Source of the DNA: Yersinia massiliensis
GTDB lineage: Bacteria; Pseudomonadota; Gammaproteobacteria; Enterobacterales; Enterobacteriaceae
Assembly: GCF_003048255.1 (NCBI RefSeq)
Contig: NZ_CP028487.1
Location: 4,836,001 to 4,900,000, forward strand
Direction of reading: 5' to 3'
DNA length: 64,000 nucleotides
The notes beneath the pieces were generated by a model that worked only from the letters and a program-made list of their open reading frames with translations, did no database searches and had not been told where the DNA came from. Both the position numbers and the translations under genes were made by a program. Shown one piece after another: positions 54,175 through 62,832 of this stretch (positions within the stretch are counted from its first letter, which is position 1; every line of letters starts with the position of its first letter).

Positions 54175-56256
54175 ATGAAAGGCCGCCTGTTGGACGCCGT
54201 CCCCCTGAGTACACTTTCTGGTGTGGGTGCCAGTCAGGCTGGGAAACTGGCCAAAATGGGCCTCGAAACCATTCAAGATTTATTGCTTCACCTTCCACTG
54301 CGTTATGAAGACCGTACTCGTCTATACCGTATTGGTGATCTTTTACCCGGTCTTTCTGTCACCGTAGAAGGTGAAGTTCTGCGCTCTGACATCAGTTTTG
54401 GTCGACGCCGTATGATGACCTGCCAAATCAGCGATGGTAGCGGCGTTTTGACCCTGCGCTTTTTTAACTTCAATGCCGCCATGAAAAATAGCCTGTCACC
54501 GGGCAAGCATGTTATTGCCTATGGCGAAGCCAAGCGGGGCAATACGGGGCCAGAAATCATTCATCCTGAATATCGGGTGCATGGCGAAAATATTGGCGTT
54601 GAATTGCAAGAATCCCTGACACCTGTTTATCCCACCACAGAAGGGATTCGTCAGGCAACACTGCGCAAGCTAATTGATCAAGCTCTGGCCATGTTGGATA
54701 CCTGCGTCATTGCTGAGTTATTACCGATAGAATTAAGTCGCTCGCTGATTAGCCTGCCTGAAGCTATTCATACATTGCATCGCCCACCCGCTGATATCCA
54801 ACTGATTGACTTAGAGCAAGGGAAACATCCTGCACAGCGGCGGCTGATTATGGAAGAGTTACTGGCCCATAATCTCAGCATGTTAGCCGTTAGAGCGGGT
54901 GCTCAGAGCTATCGGGCACTGCCTTTGTTGGCAGAAGATGAGCTGAAGCAACGTTTTCTAGCTGCACTACCGTTCACCCCCACGCACGCCCAACAGCGAG
55001 TGGTGGCAGAAATTGAACAGGACATGACGCATAATTTTCCGATGATGCGACTGATTCAAGGGGATGTGGGATCTGGTAAAACATTGGTTGCCGCACTGGC
55101 GGCACTACGTGCTATTGCTCATGGCAAACAAGTGGCGTTGATGGCCCCGACCGAATTGCTCGCAGAACAGCATGCCAATACCTTCCGCCAATGGTTAGAA
55201 CCATTAGGTTTGGAGGTGGGCTGGCTCGCTGGGAAGCAAAAAGGCAAAGCGCGACTGGCGCAGCAAGATGCCATAGCCAGTGGTCAGGTTGCAATGGTCG
55301 TTGGCACCCACGCGATGTTTCAGGAACAAGTCCGTTTTTCCGGACTGGCACTGGTCATTATTGATGAGCAACATCGCTTCGGTGTTCATCAACGGCTCGC
55401 GTTATGGGAAAAAGGCGAGGAGCAAGGGTTCCACCCGCATCAGCTCATTATGACGGCCACTCCAATTCCCCGAACGCTCGCCATGACCGCCTACGCGGAT
55501 CTCGATACCTCCGTGATTGATGAACTGCCGCCGGGAAGAACCCCCGTGACAACCGTCGCCATCCCCGATACCCGCCGCAGCGATGTGATTCAACGGGTTA
55601 AAAATGCTTGTCTGGAAGAGGGCCGCCAAGCGTACTGGGTTTGTACCTTGATTGAAGAATCTGAAGTGCTCGAAGCCCAAGCCGCCGAAGTGACGTGTGA
55701 AGAGCTAAAAAATGCCTTGCCGGAGATTAAAGTCGGCTTAGTGCATGGGCGGATGAAAGGCGCCGAAAAACAGGCCGTTATGCTGGCATTTAAGCAGGGT
55801 GAATTGCAGTTATTGGTCGCGACAACCGTGATTGAGGTCGGCGTAGACGTACCGAACGCAAGCTTGATGATCATCGATAACCCTGAACGCTTGGGATTAG
55901 CACAACTGCACCAATTGCGTGGTCGCGTAGGCCGAGGCGCTGTCGCCTCACACTGCGTACTGCTCTACAAAACGCCACTGAGCAAGACTGCCCAAATGCG
56001 TTTGCAAGTATTGCGCGACAGTAACGATGGTTTTGTTATTGCACAACGCGACTTAGAAATCCGTGGCCCTGGCGAATTATTAGGCACTCGGCAGACGGGG
56101 AATGCAGAGTTCAAAGTGGCCGATTTACTGCGTGACCAAGCCATGATCCCCGAAGTGCAGCGCGTCGCTCGTCATCTGCATCAGCAATACCCCGAACATG
56201 CTCGCGCATTAATTGAGCGTTGGTTACCCGAGCGAACGCGCTATACGAACGCATAA
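54175..56256 (+). CDS. recG: ATP-dependent DNA helicase RecG
   Basis: RecG remodels stalled replication forks and Holliday junctions. The 693-residue protein has the N-terminal wedge/OB domain (about 1-230) and two helicase domains: Walker A GDVGSGKT, DEQH box VIIDEQHRFGVHQR, motif III TATPIPRTLAM, and C-terminal QLRGRVGRG. It converges with gltS across an 80-base gap. Confidence 0.97.
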   Translation: MKGRLLDAVPLSTLSGVGASQAGKLAKMGLETIQDLLLHLPLRYEDRTRLYRIGDLLPGLSVTVEGEVLRSDISFGRRRMMTCQISDGSGVLTLRFFNFNAAMKNSLSPGKHVIAYGEAKRGNTGPEIIHPEYRVHGENIGVELQESLTPVYPTTEGIRQATLRKLIDQALAMLDTCVIAELLPIELSRSLISLPEAIHTLHRPPADIQLIDLEQGKHPAQRRLIMEELLAHNLSMLAVRAGAQSYRALPLLAEDELKQRFLAALPFTPTHAQQRVVAEIEQDMTHNFPMMRLIQGDVGSGKTLVAALAALRAIAHGKQVALMAPTELLAEQHANTFRQWLEPLGLEVGWLAGKQKGKARLAQQDAIASGQVAMVVGTHAMFQEQVRFSGLALVIIDEQHRFGVHQRLALWEKGEEQGFHPHQLIMTATPIPRTLAMTAYADLDTSVIDELPPGRTPVTTVAIPDTRRSDVIQRVKNACLEEGRQAYWVCTLIEESEVLEAQAAEVTCEELKNALPEIKVGLVHGRMKGAEKQAVMLAFKQGELQLLVATTVIEVGVDVPNASLMIIDNPERLGLAQLHQLRGRVGRGAVASHCVLLYKTPLSKTAQMRLQVLRDSNDGFVIAQRDLEIRGPGELLGTRQTGNAEFKVADLLRDQAMIPEVQRVARHLHQQYPEHARALIERWLPERTRYTNA

Positions 56257-56336
56257 TATTGACCAGTTTGAAATTTATTGCTGATTGAATGAATCAGAGG
56301 CAGCCTAACCTAACAAATAGGCCGCCCCAAACCCGA

Positions 56337-57551
56337 TTACCCAATGACTGTAGGGAAGATGGGTAATAGTAGATAAAGTTTAATCACGAGCACATTGACG
56401 ATATCAATGAAGAACGCCCCCACCATCGGTACCACCAAAAAGGCCAAATGAGAGGGACCAAAACGGTCAGTGATCGCCTGCATATTAGCGATGGCCGTCG
56501 GTGTTGCACCTAGACCAAAGCCACAGTGCCCTGCCGCCAGTACCGCCGCATCATAGTTTTTCCCCATCACCCGATAAGTGACAAAAATAGCGTATAGCGC
56601 CATCACCAACGCCTGTGCCGACAGGATAACCAGCATCGGCAAGGCCAAAGATGCCAACTCCCACAGTTTTAGGCTCATTAATGCCATCGCTAAAAACAGT
56701 GACAAACTGACGTTCCCCAGCACCGAGACCGCGCGATCAAACACTTTATAAAAACCAATTGTCGACAGCGTATTACTGAGGATCACCCCAACAAATAGTA
56801 CGCAGACGAAGGTGGGCAGCTCAAACATCGTGCCCTGTAGCCAGCCGGAAATCACATGGCCCGCCATCAAACAAATGGCAATCATGGCGATAGTTTCGAC
56901 CAACACTAGCGATGTAATCATGCGGCCAGCAGAGGGTTTTTCAAACGCAGAAGGCACTTCGCTGTCTTCTGGTGAGCCGTCAGGGGTGGAAGAGTGCTTG
57001 ACCAAATAACGGGCCACTGGGCCGCCAATCAACCCACCGAGGACTAAACCAAAGGTCGCACAGGCCATCGCGACTTCAGTCGCATTTTCAAAGCCATAGC
57101 GCTCAACAAACACTTTACTCCACGCCGCACCAGTGCCATGACCACCCGATAAGGTAATGGAGCCGGCCAATAATCCCATCAATGGGTCTAGTCCCATCAA
57201 CTTCGCGAGGGCAACCCCAATCGCATTCTGCACGAGCAGTAAACCGACGACGACAAAGACAAAAATACTCAGCGCCTTGCCACCCGCACGTAAACTGGCC
57301 AAATTAGCATTCAGCCCGATGGTCGCAAAGAATGCCAACATCAAGGGATCTTTCAGTGACATGTCAAAACTGATTTCCCAGCCGAGTGTCTTTTGCATCA
57401 GCAGCATCATAAATGCCACGAGCAAACCACCAGCGACCGGTTCGGGAATGGTGTATTTTTTTAGAAAAGGGACAGTTTTTACGAGTTTACGGCCTAGCAG
57501 TAAAACCAAACAGGCCGCGACGAGCGTGCCATAGGTATCGAGATGAAACAT
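56337..57551 (-). CDS. gltS: Sodium/glutamate symporter GltS
   Basis: GltS imports glutamate with sodium. From ATG 57551 (MFHLDTYGTLVAACLVLLLG) it has 404 residues; a longer in-frame start at 57620 runs into the promoter gap. The repeated glycine-rich loops SGGHGTGAAW and GHCGFGLGATPTA are the substrate hairpins of the family. It is divergent from xanP, as in E. coli. Confidence 0.96.
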   Translation of the reverse strand: MFHLDTYGTLVAACLVLLLGRKLVKTVPFLKKYTIPEPVAGGLLVAFMMLLMQKTLGWEISFDMSLKDPLMLAFFATIGLNANLASLRAGGKALSIFVFVVVGLLLVQNAIGVALAKLMGLDPLMGLLAGSITLSGGHGTGAAWSKVFVERYGFENATEVAMACATFGLVLGGLIGGPVARYLVKHSSTPDGSPEDSEVPSAFEKPSAGRMITSLVLVETIAMIAICLMAGHVISGWLQGTMFELPTFVCVLFVGVILSNTLSTIGFYKVFDRAVSVLGNVSLSLFLAMALMSLKLWELASLALPMLVILSAQALVMALYAIFVTYRVMGKNYDAAVLAAGHCGFGLGATPTAIANMQAITDRFGPSHLAFLVVPMVGAFFIDIVNVLVIKLYLLLPIFPTVIG

Positions 57552-57789
57552 CTTGGTACTCCATGCGATTAAAATATCGAATAAAAATATGACGTTAGAC
57601 AGTTCCTTAATAAACGCCAAAGCTGTAGAGGGGGGATTAGAAAAAAAATCTCGCCTAATTACAAGTTTAGCCGTTAAAAAAATTGGCTGATTGATGGAGA
57701 GAAATATTTATAAAAATGCAGCGCAACCGATTGCTTTTGTGAGGCGGATCATTAAAATGCCCTCTTTGCCGATCAGGGTATTCCATTCC

Positions 57790-59175
57790 ATGTCTACGCA
57801 ATCTGCCGAACTTGATGCGCCACAGCAGCCAACCACTCGTCCGAGTGAATTAATATATCGTTTAGAAGACCGCCCACCTCTTGCCCAAACACTGTTTGCC
57901 GCCTGCCAGCATTTATTGGCGATGTTTGTCGCAGTCATTACTCCTGGCCTACTCATTTGTCAGGCACTTGGATTACCGGCAGAAGATACTCAGCGTATTA
58001 TCAGCATGTCCTTGTTTGCCTCGGGTTTGGCATCGCTACTGCAGATTAAAACGTGGGGACCGGTAGGCTCTGGCCTGTTATCGATTCAGGGCACCAGTTT
58101 TAACTTTGTTTCGCCGCTGATTATGGGTGGGCTGGCGCTGAAAAATGGGGGGGCTGATATCCCAACGATGATGGCAGCACTGTTCGGTACCCTGATGGTC
58201 GCTTCCTGTACCGAAATTATTCTCTCGCGCTTCTTACATTTGGCGCGCCGAATTATCACCCCATTAGTGTCTGGGATTGTGGTGATGATTATCGGTCTAT
58301 CATTGATTCAAGTTGGCCTGACATCCATTGGCGGCGGCTATGCTGCGATGAGTGACAATACCTTCGGCGCCCCGAAAAACCTGTTATTAGCCGGTGCCGT
58401 TTTGGCGGTGATTATTTTGCTAAACCGCCAACGTAACCCTTACTTGCGCGTGGCCTCGTTAGTTATCGCCATGGCGGTCGGTTATTTATTGGCTTGGTCA
58501 TTGGGGATGCTGCCTGAGAGCCGTCCAGTCGTGGATACCGCTCTGATTACCATTCCTACACCCTTGTTCTATGGGTTGTCTTTTGACTGGAATCTACTCA
58601 TACCACTGATGCTCATCTTTATGGTGACGTCTCTCGAAACCATCGGTGATATCACGGCGACCTCAGATGTGTCAGAGCAACCGGTTCATGGCCCGCTATA
58701 TATGAAGCGCCTGAAAGGGGGAGTGCTGGCTAATGGCTTGAACTCTATGCTGTCTGCGGTGTTCAACACCTTCCCTAACTCCTGCTTTGGCCAGAATAAT
58801 GGGGTGATTCAACTGACGGGTGTTGCCAGCCGTTATGTCGGTTTTGTTGTCGCGTTGATGTTGATTGTTCTGGGCCTGTTCCCTGCGGTTGCCGGATTTG
58901 TGCAGCATATCCCTGAGCCGGTTCTGGGAGGCGCAACTCTCGTCATGTTCGGCACTATTGCTGCTTCTGGCGTGCGTATTGTGTCGCGTGAAACCCTGAA
59001 TCGCCGCGCAATTATGATTATGGCGTTATCATTAGCGGTCGGTATGGGTGTCGCACAACAACCGATGATCCTGCAATTTGCACCTGACTGGATCAAAACA
59101 CTGCTCTCTTCTGGGATTGCCGCCGGTGGTATCACTGCCATCGTGCTTAACTTACTCTTCCCACAAGAAAAATAA
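57790..59175 (+). CDS. xanP: Xanthine:H+ symporter XanP
   Basis: XanP is a nucleobase:cation symporter-2 protein that takes up xanthine with protons. From ATG 57790 ([21 protein letters not shown]) it has 461 residues; starts further upstream lack family support. The signature [33 protein letters not shown] segment is intact ([16 protein letters not shown]). A strong terminator follows at 59199-59233. Confidence 0.95.
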   Translation: MSTQSAELDAPQQPTTRPSELIYRLEDRPPLAQTLFAACQHLLAMFVAVITPGLLICQALGLPAEDTQRIISMSLFASGLASLLQIKTWGPVGSGLLSIQGTSFNFVSPLIMGGLALKNGGADIPTMMAALFGTLMVASCTEIILSRFLHLARRIITPLVSGIVVMIIGLSLIQVGLTSIGGGYAAMSDNTFGAPKNLLLAGAVLAVIILLNRQRNPYLRVASLVIAMAVGYLLAWSLGMLPESRPVVDTALITIPTPLFYGLSFDWNLLIPLMLIFMVTSLETIGDITATSDVSEQPVHGPLYMKRLKGGVLANGLNSMLSAVFNTFPNSCFGQNNGVIQLTGVASRYVGFVVALMLIVLGLFPAVAGFVQHIPEPVLGGATLVMFGTIAASGVRIVSRETLNRRAIMIMALSLAVGMGVAQQPMILQFAPDWIKTLLSSGIAAGGITAIVLNLLFPQEK

Positions 59176-59198
59176 TCTCTACACTCATTCATCACTGA

Positions 59199-59233
59199 AA
59201 TGGCCGGTCGTAAACGATACCGGCCATTTTTTT
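59199..59233 (+). terminator. Terminator of xanP
   Basis: Perfect 10-base arms AATGGCCGGT and ACCGGCCATT around a 10-base loop are followed by five T residues. It starts 24 bases after the xanP stop. Confidence 0.92.
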
Positions 59234-59321
59234 ATGTACTGATGATAGATTGTCGCTTGAGCTAATGGACAATTTGCGGCATAAACAGAGTTCCTTGTAT
59301 CGAAAGGCGTGGATTTACCAG

Positions 59322-61031
59322 ATGAAATTTCTCGGGAAAGTGCTGCTAACGTTATTATTACTCTTGGTGCTATCCGTAGTGCTCTGCTACGTATTACTCC
59401 AGACCCGCTGGGCCGCCGAATGGCTGAGCCGCTGGGTTAGTGATAACAGCGAATATCAACTTTCTCTGGGGAAGATAGATCACTCCTGGTCCACACCTGG
59501 GCAAATCAGTTTGACTGATGTGACGTTCGGGCGCGACAATCAGCCCCCTCTACTTGTAGCCCAACAGACGCTCCTTGGTCTGAGCTGGCGGCAACTCACC
59601 GAACCTCGTCATCTTCTTAGCCTGAATTTGCAAAATGGCAGTTTAACCCTTAGCAACAGTCCCTCCCCACTGCCTTTACAGGCTGATACCCTGCAATTAA
59701 CCAATATGGTGCTGAATACGACGATTGAGCCAACAAATTCAGCAGGCCAATGGAAAATGACTGGCCAGCAAGTCACGGGGGGGTTAGTGCCGTGGCAGCC
59801 GATGGCAGGTAATAGTCTGGGGGAAAATGCTAAATTTCAGTTTAGTGCCGGTACATTGACCATTAATGGCATCGTCGCACAGCGACTCTATGTGCAAGGT
59901 TCGATAGACAAAAATGCACTGACACTGACGACATTCGGTGCTGATATCGCTCAAGGGGAACTAACAGGTAATGCCAGCCAATCCGCTGATGGCAGTTGGA
60001 TAGTGGATCGCCTGCGCCTCAGTAATATTCGCCTGCAAACCTCCGCGACCGTAGACGATGTTTGGGATACTTTTTTAAAACTGCCGCCAATAACATTGAA
60101 ACGTTTGGATTTGATTGATGCACGAGTCGAAGGGAATAATTGGGCCTTCAATGATCTCGACCTGATGCTAAAAAACATCACCTTTAAGCAGGGTGATTGG
60201 CAAAGTGATGAGGGAGAAATGTCCTTCAATGCAGGCGATATTATTAAAGGTAATATTCATCTGATTGACCCGATCGCCACCTTTGCTTTATCGCCCGCTG
60301 GCGTGGCGATTAATCAGTTCTCAACACGTTGGCAGGATGGCCTGCTAAGAACTCAAGGGCTTTGGGCTCGTGATACCCATCGCCTGCAACTGAATGAACT
60401 GACCCTAGTCGCTCTGGTTTATACCTTACCCAGCGATTGGAAACAGCAATGGCAACAAACTTTGCCCAAGTGGCTGTCTGACGTCTATGTGGGGAAATTA
60501 AATGGTAGCCGTAACTTGTTGATTGATATCAGCCCAGACTTCCCTTTCCAGATAACGTCATTGGATATGGCTGGCACCAACTTACTGTTAGCCAAAAATC
60601 ATCAGTGGGGTGTTTGGTCGGGGTCACTGATGTTGAACGCAGGTAATGCGACCTTCAATAAAAATGATGTTCGCCGCCCGTCTCTGTCGTTAAGTGCCAA
60701 TGAACAACAAATTGCCTTGAGCGAGTTAAGTGCGTTTACCCGCGCGGGCTTACTGGAAGCGACCGCCAGCATTGAGCAAAACCCTGCTCGAGCATTCTCA
60801 TTGTCGTTGACCGGCCGTTCTGTTGATTTGGATATTTTGCAAAACTGGGGCTGGCCAGCGTTACCACTGCAAGGTCTGGGTAATTTGAAATTGCAGATAA
60901 AAGGCAGTCTGGCAGCAGATACCCCATTGAAACCCACCGTTAATGGCGCCTTACAAGCCACTGACAGCCATGGGCAGCAAGTTAATCAAGTGATGCAGCA
61001 TGGTGAAGTGCATAGCAACGTAAGCCAATAA
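59322..61031 (+). CDS. yicH: AsmA-family protein YicH
   Basis: YicH is an AsmA-like protein with one N-terminal membrane span (MKFLGKVLLTLLLLLVLSVV) and a long periplasmic beta-rich domain; the wider family is implicated in lipid transfer to, or upkeep of, the outer membrane. From ATG 59322 it has 569 residues, the E. coli length, and ends with the AsmA-like segment PLQGLGNLKLQIKGSL. Upstream in-frame starts at 59250 and 59265 add unsupported residues. It follows xanP as in E. coli. Confidence 0.92.
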   Translation: MKFLGKVLLTLLLLLVLSVVLCYVLLQTRWAAEWLSRWVSDNSEYQLSLGKIDHSWSTPGQISLTDVTFGRDNQPPLLVAQQTLLGLSWRQLTEPRHLLSLNLQNGSLTLSNSPSPLPLQADTLQLTNMVLNTTIEPTNSAGQWKMTGQQVTGGLVPWQPMAGNSLGENAKFQFSAGTLTINGIVAQRLYVQGSIDKNALTLTTFGADIAQGELTGNASQSADGSWIVDRLRLSNIRLQTSATVDDVWDTFLKLPPITLKRLDLIDARVEGNNWAFNDLDLMLKNITFKQGDWQSDEGEMSFNAGDIIKGNIHLIDPIATFALSPAGVAINQFSTRWQDGLLRTQGLWARDTHRLQLNELTLVALVYTLPSDWKQQWQQTLPKWLSDVYVGKLNGSRNLLIDISPDFPFQITSLDMAGTNLLLAKNHQWGVWSGSLMLNAGNATFNKNDVRRPSLSLSANEQQIALSELSAFTRAGLLEATASIEQNPARAFSLSLTGRSVDLDILQNWGWPALPLQGLGNLKLQIKGSLAADTPLKPTVNGALQATDSHGQQVNQVMQHGEVHSNVSQ

Positions 61032-61112
61032 GCGCGCTAAAAACGTAGTAGCCATTTCGGCACCGAATACGAAGTAGCGAACTATCGATGAAAGGCATTG
61101 CAGCGTTAGGCT

Positions 61113-61150
61113 AACCGATAAACAACCCAGATAGACTTTGTTTATCGGTT
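61113..61150 (+). terminator. Hairpin after yicH
   Basis: Perfect 11-base arms aaccgataaac and gtttatcggtt are followed by gactgttttac on the plus strand. It probably ends yicH; it also lies 40 bases beyond the stop of the converging gene at 61191. Confidence 0.6.
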
Positions 61151-61190
61151 GACTGTTTTACAAGGTAGACTGCTTTATAACGTAGATTCA

Positions 61191-61847
61191 CTAGCTAATA
61201 GTTAACCATAAACCAGCAAACTCATAGCCACTCTCTTGCTTAAATTTATCTACGGTTGGATCACCCCAATCGTTATCACGAATGCCGGTGCCGGGATCGT
61301 AATACAACCCATCGGAATCACGTGCCAGTATATGAAGCGCGTGTGGGCCAGAAGTCACACAAATCAATTGCACTTCCCCAGCGTTAGGCGCGGCGTAATT
61401 GGCATTCGTGTGAACATGTTCTGGGCCAACAACATCCACACACGCAGCCTGTTCATCAGGATACGCCTCCCCTAAAACAATTAACCCTTCAGTGGTGATA
61501 TTCACCGATACTGCACGATGGAAATCCATCGCAACTGCGGCCATTGCTGCCGGTGAATTGTATCCTCCACCTGCCACGTTTGGCCCTCCAGCGGGGTTAA
61601 GTATGCCTGTTAGACCATAGATTTTGCTCTTAGCCGTAACAAAATCATCACCTTGGGTAATCACATTCGTATTGTCCTTATAGATAATGATGGTACTTTC
61701 CGGCCAAGGCGCAAAGGCAGCCAATGTGGCAGTGAGTGCATAAGCACCGCATTCATTACTGGCCGGTGGTTGCGTCAATTGGTTAACAGGGTTTGGGTGT
61801 TGGCCTAACAGTAGATTCAGTGGAATGCTGGTTGTCAGATTCGGCAT
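61191..61847 (-). CDS. Unfamiliar protein with papain-like cysteine-peptidase signature
   Basis: I do not recognise this 218-residue protein as a named family. It has no signal peptide or membrane span. A Cys in SNECGAYAL (C33), histidines in PHALHILARD (H169, H172) and an Asp in GLYYDPGTG (D184) are arranged like the Cys-His-Asp triad of papain-like peptidases, including the 15-residue His-Asp spacing seen in C58/YopT-type enzymes. The middle is glycine- and alanine-rich. It starts five bases after GGAGG, 89 bases downstream of the next gene on the same strand, and probably shares its sigma-54 promoter. The function is unknown; peptidase activity is inference. Confidence 0.68.
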   Translation of the reverse strand: MPNLTTSIPLNLLLGQHPNPVNQLTQPPASNECGAYALTATLAAFAPWPESTIIIYKDNTNVITQGDDFVTAKSKIYGLTGILNPAGGPNVAGGGYNSPAAMAAVAMDFHRAVSVNITTEGLIVLGEAYPDEQAACVDVVGPEHVHTNANYAAPNAGEVQLICVTSGPHALHILARDSDGLYYDPGTGIRDNDWGDPTVDKFKQESGYEFAGLWLTIS

Positions 61848-61936
61848 ATAGCCTCCTAATAGAAATCGTAAAATTCAACATAAGTGGTCATACAGGAACG
61901 GCGCAGTTGATCAGGCTGGCCGTCTTCAGAGAAGCA

Positions 61937-62617
61937 TTAAGACGCTGCAGTGACCGTCCATGTACCTTGAGGGTTATAGGTCACGTTAAAGGCGGTGATG
62001 CCTTGCGTGGTATCGCAAATTGCAGAACCGACGGATGAAGTGGAGAAATTAATCACCGTCCCCGGCTGGTAAGTCCCTGTTTGGACGTAGAAACTCAGCA
62101 CCGGTTGGCAATCGATATTTTTGCTCGGCTCAGCATTGATAAAGCTAGATAGGACCGTGCCACCACTGGCGCTTTGCACTGCTAACCCTGCATTCAACAC
62201 TTCAGTGATCGGGTTGAACGCAGGCGTGATAATGCGATAAGCACCGGGTTGTACGCCTTCGGTATAGCTGGCAGGTGACAAACCAAGCGAAGGGTCCACT
62301 GAAAGTAGTGTGGTGTTTGCGGTTTGTACCCCCGCCGTCGCAGAGGTTAAATCGATAGGTTGGCTAGAGGTGATGTAGCCAGAGTCTTGCCCGACCGACA
62401 GATTCGGTAACTGAGTTTGAGCACCAGCATAGAATTGCATTAAGCATTCAAAGGTCAGCACAGAACCTGAGCTAGCGAACGGCTGCAACACTTCTTGGTA
62501 GATACTGTTGGAGTAGACTTTAGCGCCACCGGTATAAATTGCCGGTTTTTGGAAGAAGAAGAAATCCTGCGCTGTTGGGCTGTTATTGATTACGTTGATT
62601 GTATATAGAGTACTCAT
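61937..62617 (-). CDS. Unknown beta-rich protein in sigma-54 operon
   Basis: This 226-residue protein is not one I can name. It opens with MSTLYTINVINNSPTAQDFF, has no signal peptide, and is rich in Ser, Thr, Gln and short hydrophobic strands, suggesting a beta-sandwich. A run of four phenylalanines (DFFFFQKP) near residue 18 and YTGGAKVYSN stand out. There are two late cysteines (IDCQP, AICDT). AAGGA lies seven bases before the ATG. A near-perfect sigma-54 promoter lies about 75 bases upstream. It could be a secreted or structural partner of the peptidase-like protein encoded downstream. Confidence 0.7.
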   Translation of the reverse strand: MSTLYTINVINNSPTAQDFFFFQKPAIYTGGAKVYSNSIYQEVLQPFASSGSVLTFECLMQFYAGAQTQLPNLSVGQDSGYITSSQPIDLTSATAGVQTANTTLLSVDPSLGLSPASYTEGVQPGAYRIITPAFNPITEVLNAGLAVQSASGGTVLSSFINAEPSKNIDCQPVLSFYVQTGTYQPGTVINFSTSSVGSAICDTTQGITAFNVTYNPQGTWTVTAAS

Positions 62618-62689
62618 ATTGTATTCCTTATGTATTTAGAGGGAGACATCATGAGGTAGCTCGTTTATTTCGCTACCCACAGTACAAAT

Positions 62690-62706
62690 TGCAACCGGCG
62701 TGCCAA
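62690..62706 (-). promoter_or_regulatory. Sigma-54 (RpoN) promoter
   Basis: The minus strand reads TTGGCACGCCGGTTGCA, matching 16 of 17 positions of YTGGCACGRNNNTTGCW. The GG and GC dinucleotides are exactly ten bases apart. Transcription would start near 62679, giving a leader of about 60 bases before the ATG at 62617. Confidence 0.82.
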
Positions 62707-62711
62707 CCAAT

Positions 62712-62724
62712 TAACACATTGATT
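62712..62724 (-). promoter_or_regulatory. IHF-type site next to the sigma-54 promoter
   Basis: AATCAATGTGTTA on the minus strand matches every position of WATCAANNNNTTR. It lies directly upstream of the -24 element, within an AT-rich tract, where bending would bring an upstream activator to the polymerase. Confidence 0.55.
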
Positions 62725-62768
62725 TTCAATCATTAATTAATTAATCAAGTGTAGAAAAACCCATAAAG

Positions 62769-62784
62769 TGGACGATTCTGTCCA
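62769..62784. promoter_or_regulatory. Inverted repeat, candidate upstream activator site
   Basis: tggac-gattct-gtcca has perfect 5-base arms and lies about 90-105 bases before the predicted start of transcription, the usual place for an enhancer-binding protein. The cognate activator is not known. Confidence 0.45.
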
Positions 62785-62832
62785 AGGAAAAAAGAAGATT
62801 GGCCGAAAACGACCACGAAGGCTGATGCCTAT

